DNA from: a virus
Virus record (IMG/VR): IMGVR_UViG_3300021959_000277
Location: 1 to 29,212 of that record
Strand: one strand, 5' to 3'
Length of the DNA stretch: 29,212 bases
Part shown: positions 13,833 to 23,557 of the stretch, in pieces
Numbering within the stretch: position 1 is the first letter of the stretch
How the letters are laid out: each line of letters begins with the position of its first letter
Position numbers and translations under genes: made by a program
The notes under the pieces: generated by a model
The model's database searches: none
Told to the model about the DNA's origin: nothing
Seen by the model: only the letters and a program-made list of their open reading frames with translations

Positions 13833-16667
13833 ATGGCTGGACCAATAATAAAAAAGACAATAGTTGAACCTATTGTAGATTTAACAAAACCTATCGTTTC
13901 TAATATTTTAAAAGAAACAACAAATATTTTAAAAAAATCTGAAGGTAAACCTAAGAAGATAGACGAAAGTACTATTGTTAAAGAAAAATCTATTACCTCA
14001 GATAAGGCGTTTGAAACAGCAGAAGGAGCAAGCCAGGCTGAAGGTGGAAATATAATTGCTGGTGAGGGAACAGCTATTCCTAAAAAAAATAATTACCAAA
14101 TTAAACCTTCTCTTGAAGAAGAAAAAGTTATCTTAAATCTTGCTAAGCCAGAAAGTACAAGTGTTTATAAAAATTCAAAACACTTAGATACATTTAATAT
14201 AAAATATATTGATAGCGATCAAAGCGTAATCGATATGATTTCGGCTCACGAAAAACTTTATAAGAATAAACTTACTACTAAAACAAAAGATGCTGATATT
14301 GATGAGCTTGCTAATCTAGTTGGTAATGATAGATCTAAGTTACAATTTGATTTTTTATCTACTAAACCAGGGGAAATTCCTCCACCAGCTAAAATTAGAG
14401 CTTTCAGAGATTTTTATATTTATAAAGCAGAGCAATTAGAATTGCTTGCAAAAAAAGCTATCAACGGAACAGACGCAGATAAAATAATGTTTAAACAAGA
14501 AATGGCTCTTGTTGCAAATCTTCATCAAAAATTAGCTGGTATAAGATCAGATGCTGGTCGAGCTTTAAGAGAATGGCAGCTTACATCGCAATCTACAAGA
14601 TTTGAAGATTCAGCTTTTGCTGAGCTTAACATCGCTACTTCTATTGAGAAAATGGGTGGTAGTGAAGATATTGCTCAAACAGCTAAAATGTTTTTAACTT
14701 TACCTAAAAACAAAAGAGGTAAATTTATTACATCGGATGGATTGGGAAGAAAATTAAGGGATGCTACTTACGAAAGTTTTATAAATTTAATATTATCAAA
14801 TCCAATTACTCACGTTAAAAATATTACAGGTAACACATTTACTTTATACAATCGTTCATTCGAAAGAAGTTACGCATCTACATTTAATAGATTAACTAAT
14901 AAAACAGATGGTGTAGCTCACTTCGAAGGATATGCTTTAAACTATGGAATGAAAATGGCTTATGGAGAGGCTATTGAAATGTTCTTTAAAGCTCTTAATG
15001 GTGAACAAACTTTAGTAGCTGGATCAAAGGTTGAGGCTCCAATGAGTGTTTTTAATTCTCAAACTTTAGGAATTAAAAATGACTTCATGGCAAAAGGCGT
15101 AGATGTTATAGGAAAGATTGCTACTTTAAATGGTATACCTCTTAAATCACTAAATGCTGGAGACGTATTTTATAAAACTGTAGCTTATAGATCTGAGCTA
15201 TATGCGTTAGGTTATAGAAAAGCTTTTAGGTTAATGAAAGAGGGAAGATTAGCTGAAAAAGATGCAGGAGCTTTTATTGCTAACTTTATATCTCATCCAA
15301 GTAAAGAGGCTCAAGAGGCAGCTTTTAAAGAGGCACAGTATATTACGTTCCAGGTTCCTACTGGTCAAAAGGGAGATTTACTTTCTCAAGGAGCGCATGG
15401 TGTTAAACAAATTAGAAAATTACCATTTGGAAGATATGTTATTACTTTCCTTCAAACACCTACAAACATTTTAAGATATGCATCTGAACGTACTCCAATA
15501 TTAAATCTTTTAACTGATTGGAAAACACAATGGCAAGCAGGCGGTGCGCAGAGAGATATAGCAAATGCTAAACTTTCTATAGGTACTATGTTTATTTTAT
15601 CAGCTGGTTCAGCTGGTTATTTTGGAGTAGGTACAGGGACCAATGCATCAATAAAGAATATTTCTACAAATAAAAAATTACCAGATAAAACTTACGCTAT
15701 AGAAAAAGCTTTAGACATGCCAAGAAATTCTCTTCTTATAGGAGATACAGTAATTTCATATAATGGAGTAGATCCTTTTGGTCAGATGCTTTCTCAGGCA
15801 ATAGACATTATGCAGGTTGGTAGAGAGGTATGGGAGCAAGGTGGAGACAAAGAGGCTTTAATGAAAGCCTTTTCTGCCTTAGCTATATCTATCGGTGAAA
15901 ACTTTTTTAATAAAAGTTACACAAAGCAATCTAAAGAATATTTCAGTTTGATTGCTGGAGACAAAGATCAATTACTTCAATGGAAAAAAATGGGTAAAAG
16001 ATTATTTGAGAGTGCAGCTACTCCAGGTATTACAAGACAAATAGCAAGATGGGAGCAACAATTTATTGACGGAGACGACTCTGCAAAAGTTACTTCTAAC
16101 GCTGTAGAAGTTGGCAGCATGATTCAAAATGTTAAAAACAATACTCCTGGCATGGGGGAAAATGCTCCTTCAGATTACGATATATTCGGAAGAAAAAAAC
16201 ACGCTTATAGATTTATAAGAAAAAAACAAAAGCCAGATATATCAAAAGAATTATTTACAGAATTAAGTAGAGTGATGCCACCTATTGGCGAAATAAGAAA
16301 ATACCTAGTTTTAGATCCTTTAAAGATGGAGGTTTTAAAAGCTAAAAATACAAGGAATAAAGCGGTACAGAAACTATTAACTAATCTACCTAGAAACAGA
16401 ATAACTGTGGATCTTAATCATGAGGAAATTTCTGAGTATAGACGAATAGGTGGATTAATGGTAAAGGAAGGTTTAGAAAAATTTATAAATTCAAAAGAAT
16501 ATAAAAACGCGCCTAACGATTATTTTAAGAAAACGCTCATTCTTAAAGAAGTTTCAAACATTCGCTCACAGGTTTTTGAAGAACTGCTAATAAATGGCAT
16601 GTTCAAAAGACCGATTAATATTGCGAAAGAAAAATTTAGAAATGAATTAAATGGATACGATCAATGA
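13833..16667 (+). CDS. Very large internal virion (polyvalent-type) protein
   Basis: 944 aa in the position of T7 gp16, before the fibre gene. The N-terminal ~100 residues are low-complexity and Lys/Glu-rich. The middle has LSNPITHVKNITGN (residues ~323-337), a pattern seen in ejected and polyvalent phage proteins, and LPFGRYVITFLQTPTNILRY (~530-550), resembling what I recall of the LPD38-type domain. The C-terminal ~150 residues are charged helices. A short hydrophobic Gly/Ser segment lies near 590-607 (GTMFILSAGSAGYFGVG). No lytic transglycosylase motif is evident, unlike T7 gp16. Probably ejected with the DNA. The 3' end overlaps the fibre gene by ATGA. Confidence 0.65.
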   Translation: MAGPIIKKTIVEPIVDLTKPIVSNILKETTNILKKSEGKPKKIDESTIVKEKSITSDKAFETAEGASQAEGGNIIAGEGTAIPKKNNYQIKPSLEEEKVILNLAKPESTSVYKNSKHLDTFNIKYIDSDQSVIDMISAHEKLYKNKLTTKTKDADIDELANLVGNDRSKLQFDFLSTKPGEIPPPAKIRAFRDFYIYKAEQLELLAKKAINGTDADKIMFKQEMALVANLHQKLAGIRSDAGRALREWQLTSQSTRFEDSAFAELNIATSIEKMGGSEDIAQTAKMFLTLPKNKRGKFITSDGLGRKLRDATYESFINLILSNPITHVKNITGNTFTLYNRSFERSYASTFNRLTNKTDGVAHFEGYALNYGMKMAYGEAIEMFFKALNGEQTLVAGSKVEAPMSVFNSQTLGIKNDFMAKGVDVIGKIATLNGIPLKSLNAGDVFYKTVAYRSELYALGYRKAFRLMKEGRLAEKDAGAFIANFISHPSKEAQEAAFKEAQYITFQVPTGQKGDLLSQGAHGVKQIRKLPFGRYVITFLQTPTNILRYASERTPILNLLTDWKTQWQAGGAQRDIANAKLSIGTMFILSAGSAGYFGVGTGTNASIKNISTNKKLPDKTYAIEKALDMPRNSLLIGDTVISYNGVDPFGQMLSQAIDIMQVGREVWEQGGDKEALMKAFSALAISIGENFFNKSYTKQSKEYFSLIAGDKDQLLQWKKMGKRLFESAATPGITRQIARWEQQFIDGDDSAKVTSNAVEVGSMIQNVKNNTPGMGENAPSDYDIFGRKKHAYRFIRKKQKPDISKELFTELSRVMPPIGEIRKYLVLDPLKMEVLKAKNTRNKAVQKLLTNLPRNRITVDLNHEEISEYRRIGGLMVKEGLEKFINSKEYKNAPNDYFKKTLILKEVSNIRSQVFEELLINGMFKRPINIAKEKFRNELNGYDQ

Positions 16668-19300
16668 CAGTAAGTAGTATAAATACAAAAAACAGTTACT
16701 CTGCTAATGGCAGCTTAACTGCGTTTACATATAATTTTCCTATAAATACTACTGCTGAATTAAAAGTAATAGAAAGAACAGCTACAGGAACTGAGACAGT
16801 AAAATCTTTAACTACACACTACAGTATTACTGATAACGGATCTGCTGGAGGAACAGTAACTTTTTCAACTGCGCCAGCAAATGGTGTAACTGTTGTATTA
16901 TTAAGAGACACATCATTAACGCAAGAAACAGATTATATTGCTAACGATCCTTTTCCTGCTGAAACACACGAAAGCGCTCTTGACAAATTAACTTTACAAC
17001 AACAAGAATTACAAGAAGAATTAGATAGATCTATAAAACTTTCCAGAACTAACACAATGACATCTACTGAATTTACAGTAGGATCTACAGACAGAGCTGG
17101 AAAAATTTTAGGATTTGATACATCTGGTGAATTATCAGTAACCACTACTATTGGATCTAATAGAGGTAACTGGGCATCCACAACAACTTATGCGGTTAGA
17201 GATATTGTAAAAGATACTTCTACAAATAATATCTTCATGGCTAATACAAGCCATACTTCATCTGGCTCACAACCTTTAACTACAAATACTGATAGCTCTA
17301 AATGGGATTTATTAGTTGATGCAGCATCTGCAACTACATCGGCTACAAATGCAGCAAGCTCAGCGACAGCTGCAGCATCATCTGCAACAGCATCCGCAAA
17401 TTCTGCGACAGCCTCAGCCTCTTCAGCATCTACTGCAACGACTAAAGCGTCTGAGGCAACTACTGCTAAGACAGCAGCAGAGACAGCAAAGACAGCTGCA
17501 GAAACAGCTCAAACAGCAGCCGAGGCAGCTCTAGATACTTTTGATGATAGATTTTTAGGAGCTAAATCATCAGATCCATCAGTAGATAATGATGGTGCAG
17601 CTTTAGTAGATGGTGCAATTTATTTTGACACTACTAACGATGTTATGAAAGTCTATGACTTAAGTAATACTCAATGGAGACAATTAGCATTAACTGGATC
17701 TAATCAAACAAATGTAAATACAGTTGCAGGTCAAATTTCACCAACAAATAATATAGCAACTGTTGCTGGAGCAAATGCTAACATAACAACTTTAGCTGGA
17801 TTAAATTCTGAAATTTCAGCATTGAATGGAATAAGCGCAGCTATAACTGGGGTTAATAATATTTCAGCTGCAGTATCCGCAGTTAATTCAAACTCTGCAA
17901 ATATTAATAGTCTTAATACTAATATTGCAAATATTAATACACTTGCTGGAATTACTAATTTAACAAACTTAGCAAATGCTCATGCAGCAGTATCAAGTGT
18001 TAATACAAATTTAGCAGCTGTTCAAAACTTTGCAGATGTTTATCGAATATCATCATCGGCTCCAACTTCTTCTTTAAATGTCGGAGATCTATATTTTGAT
18101 ACAACAGCTAACGAATTAAAAGTTTATAAATCTAGTGGATGGGCAGCAGCTGGTTCTACAGTTAATGGAACTTCGGCTAGATTTAATTACACAGCTACAG
18201 CTGGTCAAACAACATTTACTGGTTCTGATACAGCAGGAAATACACTTGCTTATGATGCGGGGTTTGCGGATGTCTATCTAAATGGCGTTAGGTTATCTGC
18301 AGCAGATGTTAATATTACATCTGGAACTTCTGTAGTTTTATTATCTGGTGCTGCATCTGCGGGAGATATTTTAGATGTTGTTGGATATGGAACCTTTAAT
18401 GTAGCTGCGGTTGCTGGCTCAGCTATAAACTCAGGAACAATTAATGATGCAAGACTTCCAACAACAATGGCTGGTAAAACACTTACTACTGCTGTTGTTG
18501 AGGCAAACAGTTTAACAGCTAGAGGCGATGGATCTTCTACAGACGGAGCTTTAAGATTAAACTGTTCTCAGAACAGCCATTATACAGAATTAAAAAGTGC
18601 AGCTCATGGATCTTACGCTGGTAATTTAAGTTTTACTTTACCAACTAGCACAGGATCAAATGGTCAAGTTTTAGCTACCAACGGATCGGGTGTTTTAAGT
18701 TTTATTGATGCAACAGAAACAAAACCAACTGTAGCTGACGTATCACAAACGATAGCTCCTGCAACAGCTACAACGATTAATATTACTGGAACTAATTTTG
18801 TATCCATACCAATAGTTGAGTTTATAAAAACTGATGGCTCAGTTACACTTGCTAACACAGTTTCATTTACAAATGCTACAACGCTTTCAGTAAACGTAAC
18901 TTTAGCAACGGGTAACTATTATGTAAGAGTAGAAAATCCCGATGGTAACGCTGGTAGATCTACAAATAATATTTTAACAGCATCTACAGCACCCTCGTTC
19001 TCAAGTGCGGCTGGCTCATTAGGCACATTTGCTGGAAACTTTAGTGGAACAATAGCAACGCTTGCTGGTTCTTCAGACAGCGCAATAACTTTTTCAGAAG
19101 TAGGATCTAATCTTGCAACTGCTAACGTAACTCTTTCTTCAGCGGGAGTTTTAGCAACAACAGATTTTGGAGGAAGCAGCACAACTCCAACTACGTACAA
19201 TTTTAGCGTTCGAATTTCGGATGCAGAAAATCAAACAACAGACAGAGCTTTTAGTTTTACTTCTAGCTTTGGAGCAACAGGTTCAGGAGGATTTAATTAA
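16664..19300 (+). CDS. Tail fibre protein with T7 gp17-type N-terminus
   Basis: 878 aa. Residues 1-~135 match the T7 fibre virion-attachment domain (NSYSANGSLTAFTYNFP, then FPAETHESALDKLTLQQQEL). Residues ~215-294 are an Ala/Ser/Thr-rich heptad-like segment, probably a trimeric coil. Two YFDTT....KVY...W modules follow, near 320-345 and 475-500. Residues ~686-774 resemble an IPT/TIG beta-sandwich (TTINITGTNFVSIPIVEF), and ~775-872 resemble a cadherin-like or He-PIG domain. No C-terminal receptor tip like that of T7 is seen; receptor binding may be done by the adhesins encoded next. It starts within the ATGA overlap of the previous gene. Confidence 0.88.
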   Translation: MTVSSINTKNSYSANGSLTAFTYNFPINTTAELKVIERTATGTETVKSLTTHYSITDNGSAGGTVTFSTAPANGVTVVLLRDTSLTQETDYIANDPFPAETHESALDKLTLQQQELQEELDRSIKLSRTNTMTSTEFTVGSTDRAGKILGFDTSGELSVTTTIGSNRGNWASTTTYAVRDIVKDTSTNNIFMANTSHTSSGSQPLTTNTDSSKWDLLVDAASATTSATNAASSATAAASSATASANSATASASSASTATTKASEATTAKTAAETAKTAAETAQTAAEAALDTFDDRFLGAKSSDPSVDNDGAALVDGAIYFDTTNDVMKVYDLSNTQWRQLALTGSNQTNVNTVAGQISPTNNIATVAGANANITTLAGLNSEISALNGISAAITGVNNISAAVSAVNSNSANINSLNTNIANINTLAGITNLTNLANAHAAVSSVNTNLAAVQNFADVYRISSSAPTSSLNVGDLYFDTTANELKVYKSSGWAAAGSTVNGTSARFNYTATAGQTTFTGSDTAGNTLAYDAGFADVYLNGVRLSAADVNITSGTSVVLLSGAASAGDILDVVGYGTFNVAAVAGSAINSGTINDARLPTTMAGKTLTTAVVEANSLTARGDGSSTDGALRLNCSQNSHYTELKSAAHGSYAGNLSFTLPTSTGSNGQVLATNGSGVLSFIDATETKPTVADVSQTIAPATATTINITGTNFVSIPIVEFIKTDGSVTLANTVSFTNATTLSVNVTLATGNYYVRVENPDGNAGRSTNNILTASTAPSFSSAAGSLGTFAGNFSGTIATLAGSSDSAITFSEVGSNLATANVTLSSAGVLATTDFGGSSTTPTTYNFSVRISDAENQTTDRAFSFTSSFGATGSGGFN

Positions 19301-20637
19301 TGGCTAATACATATTTAACAAGAACACAAGGTTCAGGAAACAGAAAAACCTTTACACAATCTTTTTGGTGTAAAATAGCCGACACATCTGGAACTCAATC
19401 TTTAGCAGGTGCTTTTGATGATGGTAATAATTACAGTTATTGTTATCTTGATGGCGGAAATTTAAAGTTACAATGGAAATCAGGTGGAAGTGTTATAGCA
19501 ACCTTAGATACTAATAGAAAATTTAGAGATCCTAATGCGTTCTACAATATTGTTTATGCAGTAGATACAACACAATCAACAGCTTCGGATAGAATAAAAT
19601 TATATGTAAATGGAGTACAAGAAACTTCATTTTCAACAGCAACTTATCCTAGTGAAAATGCCTCTTCAGAAATTAATGGAAATGGAATTACATACAACAT
19701 TGGTTCTGCTTCTTCTGGACAAAATTTTAATGGATTAATGTCTTATGTAGCTTTTGTGGATGGTACACAAGAACTTCCAACAATATTTGGAGAAACAGAT
19801 TCTACTACTGGCGAATGGAAAATAAAAACTAGTATAACTCCTAGTGTAGCTTGGGGTAATAATGGATTTTTAATTCTTAAAAATGGTAATAGTTTAACAG
19901 ATGAATCAAGTAACTCTAATAATTTTACATTAGGTGGTGGTACACTAACTAAAACTGAAGATAATCCAAGTAACAATTTTTGTAATATCAATACTTTATA
20001 TAATCAAACAACTGGTCAAGGTGTAGTTGTAAATAATTGTGGTAATACAGTTTATTATGCATCTAATTCTAGTCGTTCTTGTTTTGGAAGTATTGCTCCA
20101 TCATCAGGTAAATATTATTTTGAAGCTAAAGTATTTGGTGGAACAGGAACAGTAGTAATTGGTATAGTTAATATGGCTTGGAGTAATTTAAATGGTGCAA
20201 GTGGTTACGCTTTTCACGATGATGCTTTAAATTTTGGTTACAATGTTAGTGGTCAAAAAACAAGTGGTGGTACAAATACTGCTTATGGTTCAGCTATTGC
20301 TGACAATGATATTGTAGGAGTTGCTATGGATTTAGATAATTCAAAATTATATTTTAGTCTTAATGGTGTTTTTCAAGGTTCAGGTGTACCAACCTCAGGT
20401 GCAAGTGGAACTTATGCAGCATTTACTTTAGCATCAGGTGCAAATTATACTGCTGCTTGTAGATTAAGAAATGGAACACAAGTAGGATTTAATTTTGGTA
20501 ATGGACAATACTCAGGTTCAAATGTAGTAACTACAAATAGTGGTGATGGTTATTCAGGTACAGATGGTGCATCTAAATTTACTTATCAACCACCAACAGG
20601 ATATTCAGCAATCAACACAAAAGGATTAAACTTATAA
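19300..20637 (+). CDS. Adhesin with LamG-like and SPRY-like domains
   Basis: 445 aa. The N-terminal half (~15-165) resembles a laminin-G/concanavalin-like sandwich: SFWCKIADTSGTQSL, then FYNIVYAVDTTQ and IKLYVNGVQETSF. Residues ~255-400 resemble a SPRY fold: SGKYYFEAKVFGG, VIGIVNMAW, DNDIVGVAMDLDNSKLYFSL. Such pairs are frequent in tail-tip proteins of marine phages and probably bind surface sugars or proteins. Codons lean to GGT and AAT more than in the capsid genes, as if the segment had a different history (an impression, not a calculation). TAATG coupling at both ends. Confidence 0.75.
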   Translation: MANTYLTRTQGSGNRKTFTQSFWCKIADTSGTQSLAGAFDDGNNYSYCYLDGGNLKLQWKSGGSVIATLDTNRKFRDPNAFYNIVYAVDTTQSTASDRIKLYVNGVQETSFSTATYPSENASSEINGNGITYNIGSASSGQNFNGLMSYVAFVDGTQELPTIFGETDSTTGEWKIKTSITPSVAWGNNGFLILKNGNSLTDESSNSNNFTLGGGTLTKTEDNPSNNFCNINTLYNQTTGQGVVVNNCGNTVYYASNSSRSCFGSIAPSSGKYYFEAKVFGGTGTVVIGIVNMAWSNLNGASGYAFHDDALNFGYNVSGQKTSGGTNTAYGSAIADNDIVGVAMDLDNSKLYFSLNGVFQGSGVPTSGASGTYAAFTLASGANYTAACRLRNGTQVGFNFGNGQYSGSNVVTTNSGDGYSGTDGASKFTYQPPTGYSAINTKGLNL

Positions 20638-21683
20638 TGGCTTATACAACTATAAATAAGAGTTCGGATTATTTTAATACTGTACTTTACAATGGTACAG
20701 GTTCAGCACAATCTATAACAGGAGTAGGTTTTGAGCCATCATGGATATGGCAAAAAAGCAGAAGTAATTCACAAGACGGAAGAATATTTGATGCAGTAAG
20801 AGGTGGTAGCAAAGTTATTTATCCAAGTTTAACCAATGCTGAATCAACTGATGCTCAATTAATTACATCTTTTGATAGTGATGGTTTTACAATGGGTTCA
20901 GCAGGTGGTAATGTTAATGATAGTGGAACAACTAATGTAGTTTGGAATTGGCGTGGCAACGGAGCTGGTTCTTCAAACACAGACGGAAGTATTACATCAA
21001 CAGTTTCAGCAAATACAACATCAGGATTTAGTGTGGTTAAATGGACAGGTAGTGGTGGAAACGCAACTATTGGTCATGGATTAAATAAAAAGCCGTCTAT
21101 GATTATAATTAAGTCGTTAGCAAATAGTACTTCTTGGATGGTGTATCATTCAGCTATTGGAAACAATAGTGAAATATATTTAAATGGAACAAATGCGGCG
21201 GCAGGTTCATCAACAGCTTGGCAAGACACAGACCCAACTTCATCAGTATTTTATGTAGCTGGTGGTGCTGGTGACGGAGTAAATGCTAGTGGTGATTATA
21301 TAGCATATTGTTTTACACCAATAAAAGGATTCTCAGCTATGGGTTCCTATGTCGGGAACGGGTCTACTGACGGAAGCTTCATCTATACTAATGGAATGTC
21401 CCCAGCTACAATTATTGCTAAAAAAACAAGTGGTGTAGGTGACTGGATAATTTGGGATAATAAAAGAGATGGTTATAATGAAACTCTAAAAAGACTTTAT
21501 CCTAATGACGCAGCAGCCGAAGAAAGCACAACAACACAAGGAGTTGATTTTCTTTCTAATGGTTTTAAATTAAAAGGTACAACTTCAAATGCCTGGAATA
21601 GTGGAGGTGATACATATATCTTCATGGCGATTGCATCTGCACCATTAGTTGGAAGTAACAACGTACCATGCAACGCAAGGTGA
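20637..21683 (+). CDS. Tail fibre/adhesin with three internal repeats (DUF7483-like)
   Basis: 348 aa. Three segments share a P-[SA]-x-I-I/W-x-K core followed by W-x-[IV]: FEPSWIWQKSRSN (near 28-40), KPSMIIIKSLANSTSWMVYH (near 156-175) and SPATIIAKKTSGVGDWIIWD (near 255-275). Between them lie Gly/Ser/Asn-rich beta stretches. This pattern is found in many marine phage fibre proteins, which I associate with the DUF7483 family. It ends PLVGSNNVPCNAR. Expected to be a distal receptor-binding component. A 14-nt gap with GAGGAG follows before the next gene. Confidence 0.72.
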   Translation: MAYTTINKSSDYFNTVLYNGTGSAQSITGVGFEPSWIWQKSRSNSQDGRIFDAVRGGSKVIYPSLTNAESTDAQLITSFDSDGFTMGSAGGNVNDSGTTNVVWNWRGNGAGSSNTDGSITSTVSANTTSGFSVVKWTGSGGNATIGHGLNKKPSMIIIKSLANSTSWMVYHSAIGNNSEIYLNGTNAAAGSSTAWQDTDPTSSVFYVAGGAGDGVNASGDYIAYCFTPIKGFSAMGSYVGNGSTDGSFIYTNGMSPATIIAKKTSGVGDWIIWDNKRDGYNETLKRLYPNDAAAEESTTTQGVDFLSNGFKLKGTTSNAWNSGGDTYIFMAIASAPLVGSNNVPCNAR

Positions 21684-21697
21684 GGAGAAAATAAATT

Positions 21698-23122
21698 ATG
21701 ACAAAAGCAAGAGATTTAGCAAACTTATTAGACGCAAACGGAGACGTTAAAAGTGCAAACTTAGATAACGTACCAGCTGTTAATTTAACTAATCTAAATG
21801 CAAGCCACCTAACTTCGGGATCTATCCCCGATGCCAGGGTTCCAAGCAGCGCTGTATCTCAACACGCAACATCTTTTGATGACAATAAAATTGTTAATGA
21901 TATTTCTACTTTAGCTATTAGACAAGCATCTAACGAAAACAAAGTTGCTTATAATACTAATTCTACGTTTGTTGATGTTTTTCAAGATAGTTCGGCAATT
22001 AATTTAACAAATGTTTCCAATGTTGATGAATATTTAGCTTCTGTATACACTTCAAAAACTCAATTTGTTCCATCACTTCATAGAACATCAACTAGAAGTG
22101 GAACATTAAGTACTCCAAGTTGGACTGGAAGTGGCTCAGTTGCAAACAGTTCTGGTAATAACTCAACTCAATATTCTGGTACTTTAATAAATCAATTATG
22201 GGATTTATCAGTAAGTTGGGAATGTAATATGTATGTTGGAAATTCTAATCAAGACGGTAATCACGCAACAATGCAATATATGGGTTTTGGTTTAATGATT
22301 ACTACTGATACATCTATTTCAGCAGGTGCAGACCCTAGTATTTTTGCTAGTGCAAGTGACCATAGTTGGTATGGTAATGGAAGTTCTGATTGGTCAAATA
22401 ATAAACTTTTAACATCAGATGCACAAACTGCTTTTGGCACATCAGGTTTAAGTTATACTGGTTATGACAGTGGTACAAGTACTAGTGCAAGATCTCTTGA
22501 TGTAAGTAATGGTGGTCGAATTGTTGCAGGATATTATAATGATACAAATGCTTGGACTGGTTTTAGAATAACACACGACAGTTCAGCACACACAATAGTT
22601 TTTAGACCATTAAGCTGGAATGGTAGTGTTATTGGTACACCTGATAATATGGTGACAACTATTTCAAATGTTCCTGCAACTGGTAGAGCAGTTTTTGGTT
22701 ATGGTGATGCTCACGGTAATTTAAGAAATTTTCAAACTTCTTATAATGGTGGAAATGTTGCAAATGATGATTATTCTTATATTGAAAATTCAGTTACAAG
22801 TGCCACAGGTAATGTAATTTCTGATGCAATTACAGCTTCATCATCAACTAACAAGATGGGTGCTATTATTACTTATCAAGACCAAGCAGGAACTAACGCA
22901 TTAAACACAGATATAGTTTTACAATTATCAGCAGATGGTGGTTCTAATTTTACAACAGCAACACTTACAGCTTTACCTGATTTTTCAACAGGAATTAAAA
23001 TGGCTAAAGTAAATGACTTAGCTGTTACAGCAGGTACAAGTTTAAAATACAAAATATCTCTTGCTAATCAATCAAGTGGTTCTAAAGAAGCTAGAATTAG
23101 AGGCGTTAGCTTACAATACTAA
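21698..23122 (+). CDS. Tail fibre/adhesin, MTKARDLANLLDANGDV type
   Basis: 474 aa. The N-terminus MTKARDLANLLDANGDVKS and the LTSGSIPDARVPSSAVSQH segment are a recurrent module at the start of marine phage fibre proteins and probably make the attachment to the rest of the fibre. After residue ~125 the sequence changes to Gly/Ser/Asn/Thr-rich beta structure with Trp residues (SWTGSGS, WYGNGSSDWSNN), likely a lectin-like sandwich. It ends in an anti-parallel beta block (ISLANQSSGSKEARIRGVSLQY). AGGAG lies about 15 nt before the ATG. The border near residue 125 looks like a mosaic junction. Confidence 0.75.
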   Translation: MTKARDLANLLDANGDVKSANLDNVPAVNLTNLNASHLTSGSIPDARVPSSAVSQHATSFDDNKIVNDISTLAIRQASNENKVAYNTNSTFVDVFQDSSAINLTNVSNVDEYLASVYTSKTQFVPSLHRTSTRSGTLSTPSWTGSGSVANSSGNNSTQYSGTLINQLWDLSVSWECNMYVGNSNQDGNHATMQYMGFGLMITTDTSISAGADPSIFASASDHSWYGNGSSDWSNNKLLTSDAQTAFGTSGLSYTGYDSGTSTSARSLDVSNGGRIVAGYYNDTNAWTGFRITHDSSAHTIVFRPLSWNGSVIGTPDNMVTTISNVPATGRAVFGYGDAHGNLRNFQTSYNGGNVANDDYSYIENSVTSATGNVISDAITASSSTNKMGAIITYQDQAGTNALNTDIVLQLSADGGSNFTTATLTALPDFSTGIKMAKVNDLAVTAGTSLKYKISLANQSSGSKEARIRGVSLQY

Positions 23123-23337
23123 TGCAAGTGCTGCTCACTATGATATTGTGTTCAAGTATTCATGGGGGTTGCTTAGATCCTTTTCCATTATCAAAACACG
23201 ATAGTTATTACGATTGTTTAATATCGGGTTATGAAGAAGCAATAGATAAAACAAAAGAAATAGGCAAATCTGAAATTAACAAAAACGAAATCGTTGTTAA
23301 GTTTAACTGTACTTATGTGAAAGAAAATAATGCCTAG
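23122..23337 (+). CDS. Small Cys-containing protein with hydrophobic N-terminus
   Basis: 71 aa. The first residues, MQVLLTMILCSSIHGGC, are hydrophobic with two Cys, and two more Cys follow (YYDCLIS and KFNCTYV). No perfect lipobox is present, although LTMILC is suggestive. The rest is charged. Four Cys and a possible export signal fit a periplasmic or outer-membrane-attached protein. It lies at the start of the lysis region, so an o-spanin-like or envelope role is possible, without proof. The start is TAATG-coupled to the fibre gene; it overlaps the next gene by 8 nt. Confidence 0.6.
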   Translation: MQVLLTMILCSSIHGGCLDPFPLSKHDSYYDCLISGYEEAIDKTKEIGKSEINKNEIVVKFNCTYVKENNA

Positions 23338-23557
23338 AAAAAAAAAATTATCTAATCAAACATCTGCCGACATAAAAATCTCATACCATGAAAAGGTATG
23401 TCAAGAACGTATGAAAACTATATTTAAAGTTTTAGATGAAATGCGTAAAGATGTGAAAGAACTTAAAGCCGATATGAATCGGGGTAAGGGAGCCGCTGCA
23501 ATTTTAATACTAATTGGAGGTCTACTTGGCTCAATCTTCTACTACTTCACGAAATAG
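23330..23557 (+). CDS. Tail-anchored coiled-coil protein, holin/XhlA-like
   Basis: 75 aa. A basic N-terminus (MPRKKKLSNQ) leads into a charged helix (MKTIFKVLDEMRKDVKELKADM, residues ~26-47), then GKGAAAILILIGGLLGSIFYYF (~53-74) as a single C-terminal transmembrane segment. That is the layout of hemolysin XhlA-type proteins that aid holins. Codons 3-6 include a run of about ten A, a possible slippage spot. The 3' end overlaps the nuclease gene by 32 nt, and its coding sequence supplies that gene's RBS. Confidence 0.65.
   Translation: MPRKKKLSNQTSADIKISYHEKVCQERMKTIFKVLDEMRKDVKELKADMNRGKGAAAILILIGGLLGSIFYYFTK

Noticed and set aside
17340-17530. CRISPR-like or satellite repeat
   Set aside because: The repetition is of short Ala/Thr codon units within one reading frame, with no spacers of fixed length; a coiled-coil protein segment explains it.
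17316-17534. Gln/Leu-rich open frame inside the fibre gene
   Set aside because: It is the shifted reading of the Ala/Ser/Thr-rich repeat of the fibre; its composition is an artefact of GCA/ACA codon repeats.
18664-19200. Val/Ala-rich - strand frames opposite the fibre gene
   Set aside because: Antisense shadows of Thr/Asn/Ala-rich coding; the + strand gene is convincing throughout.
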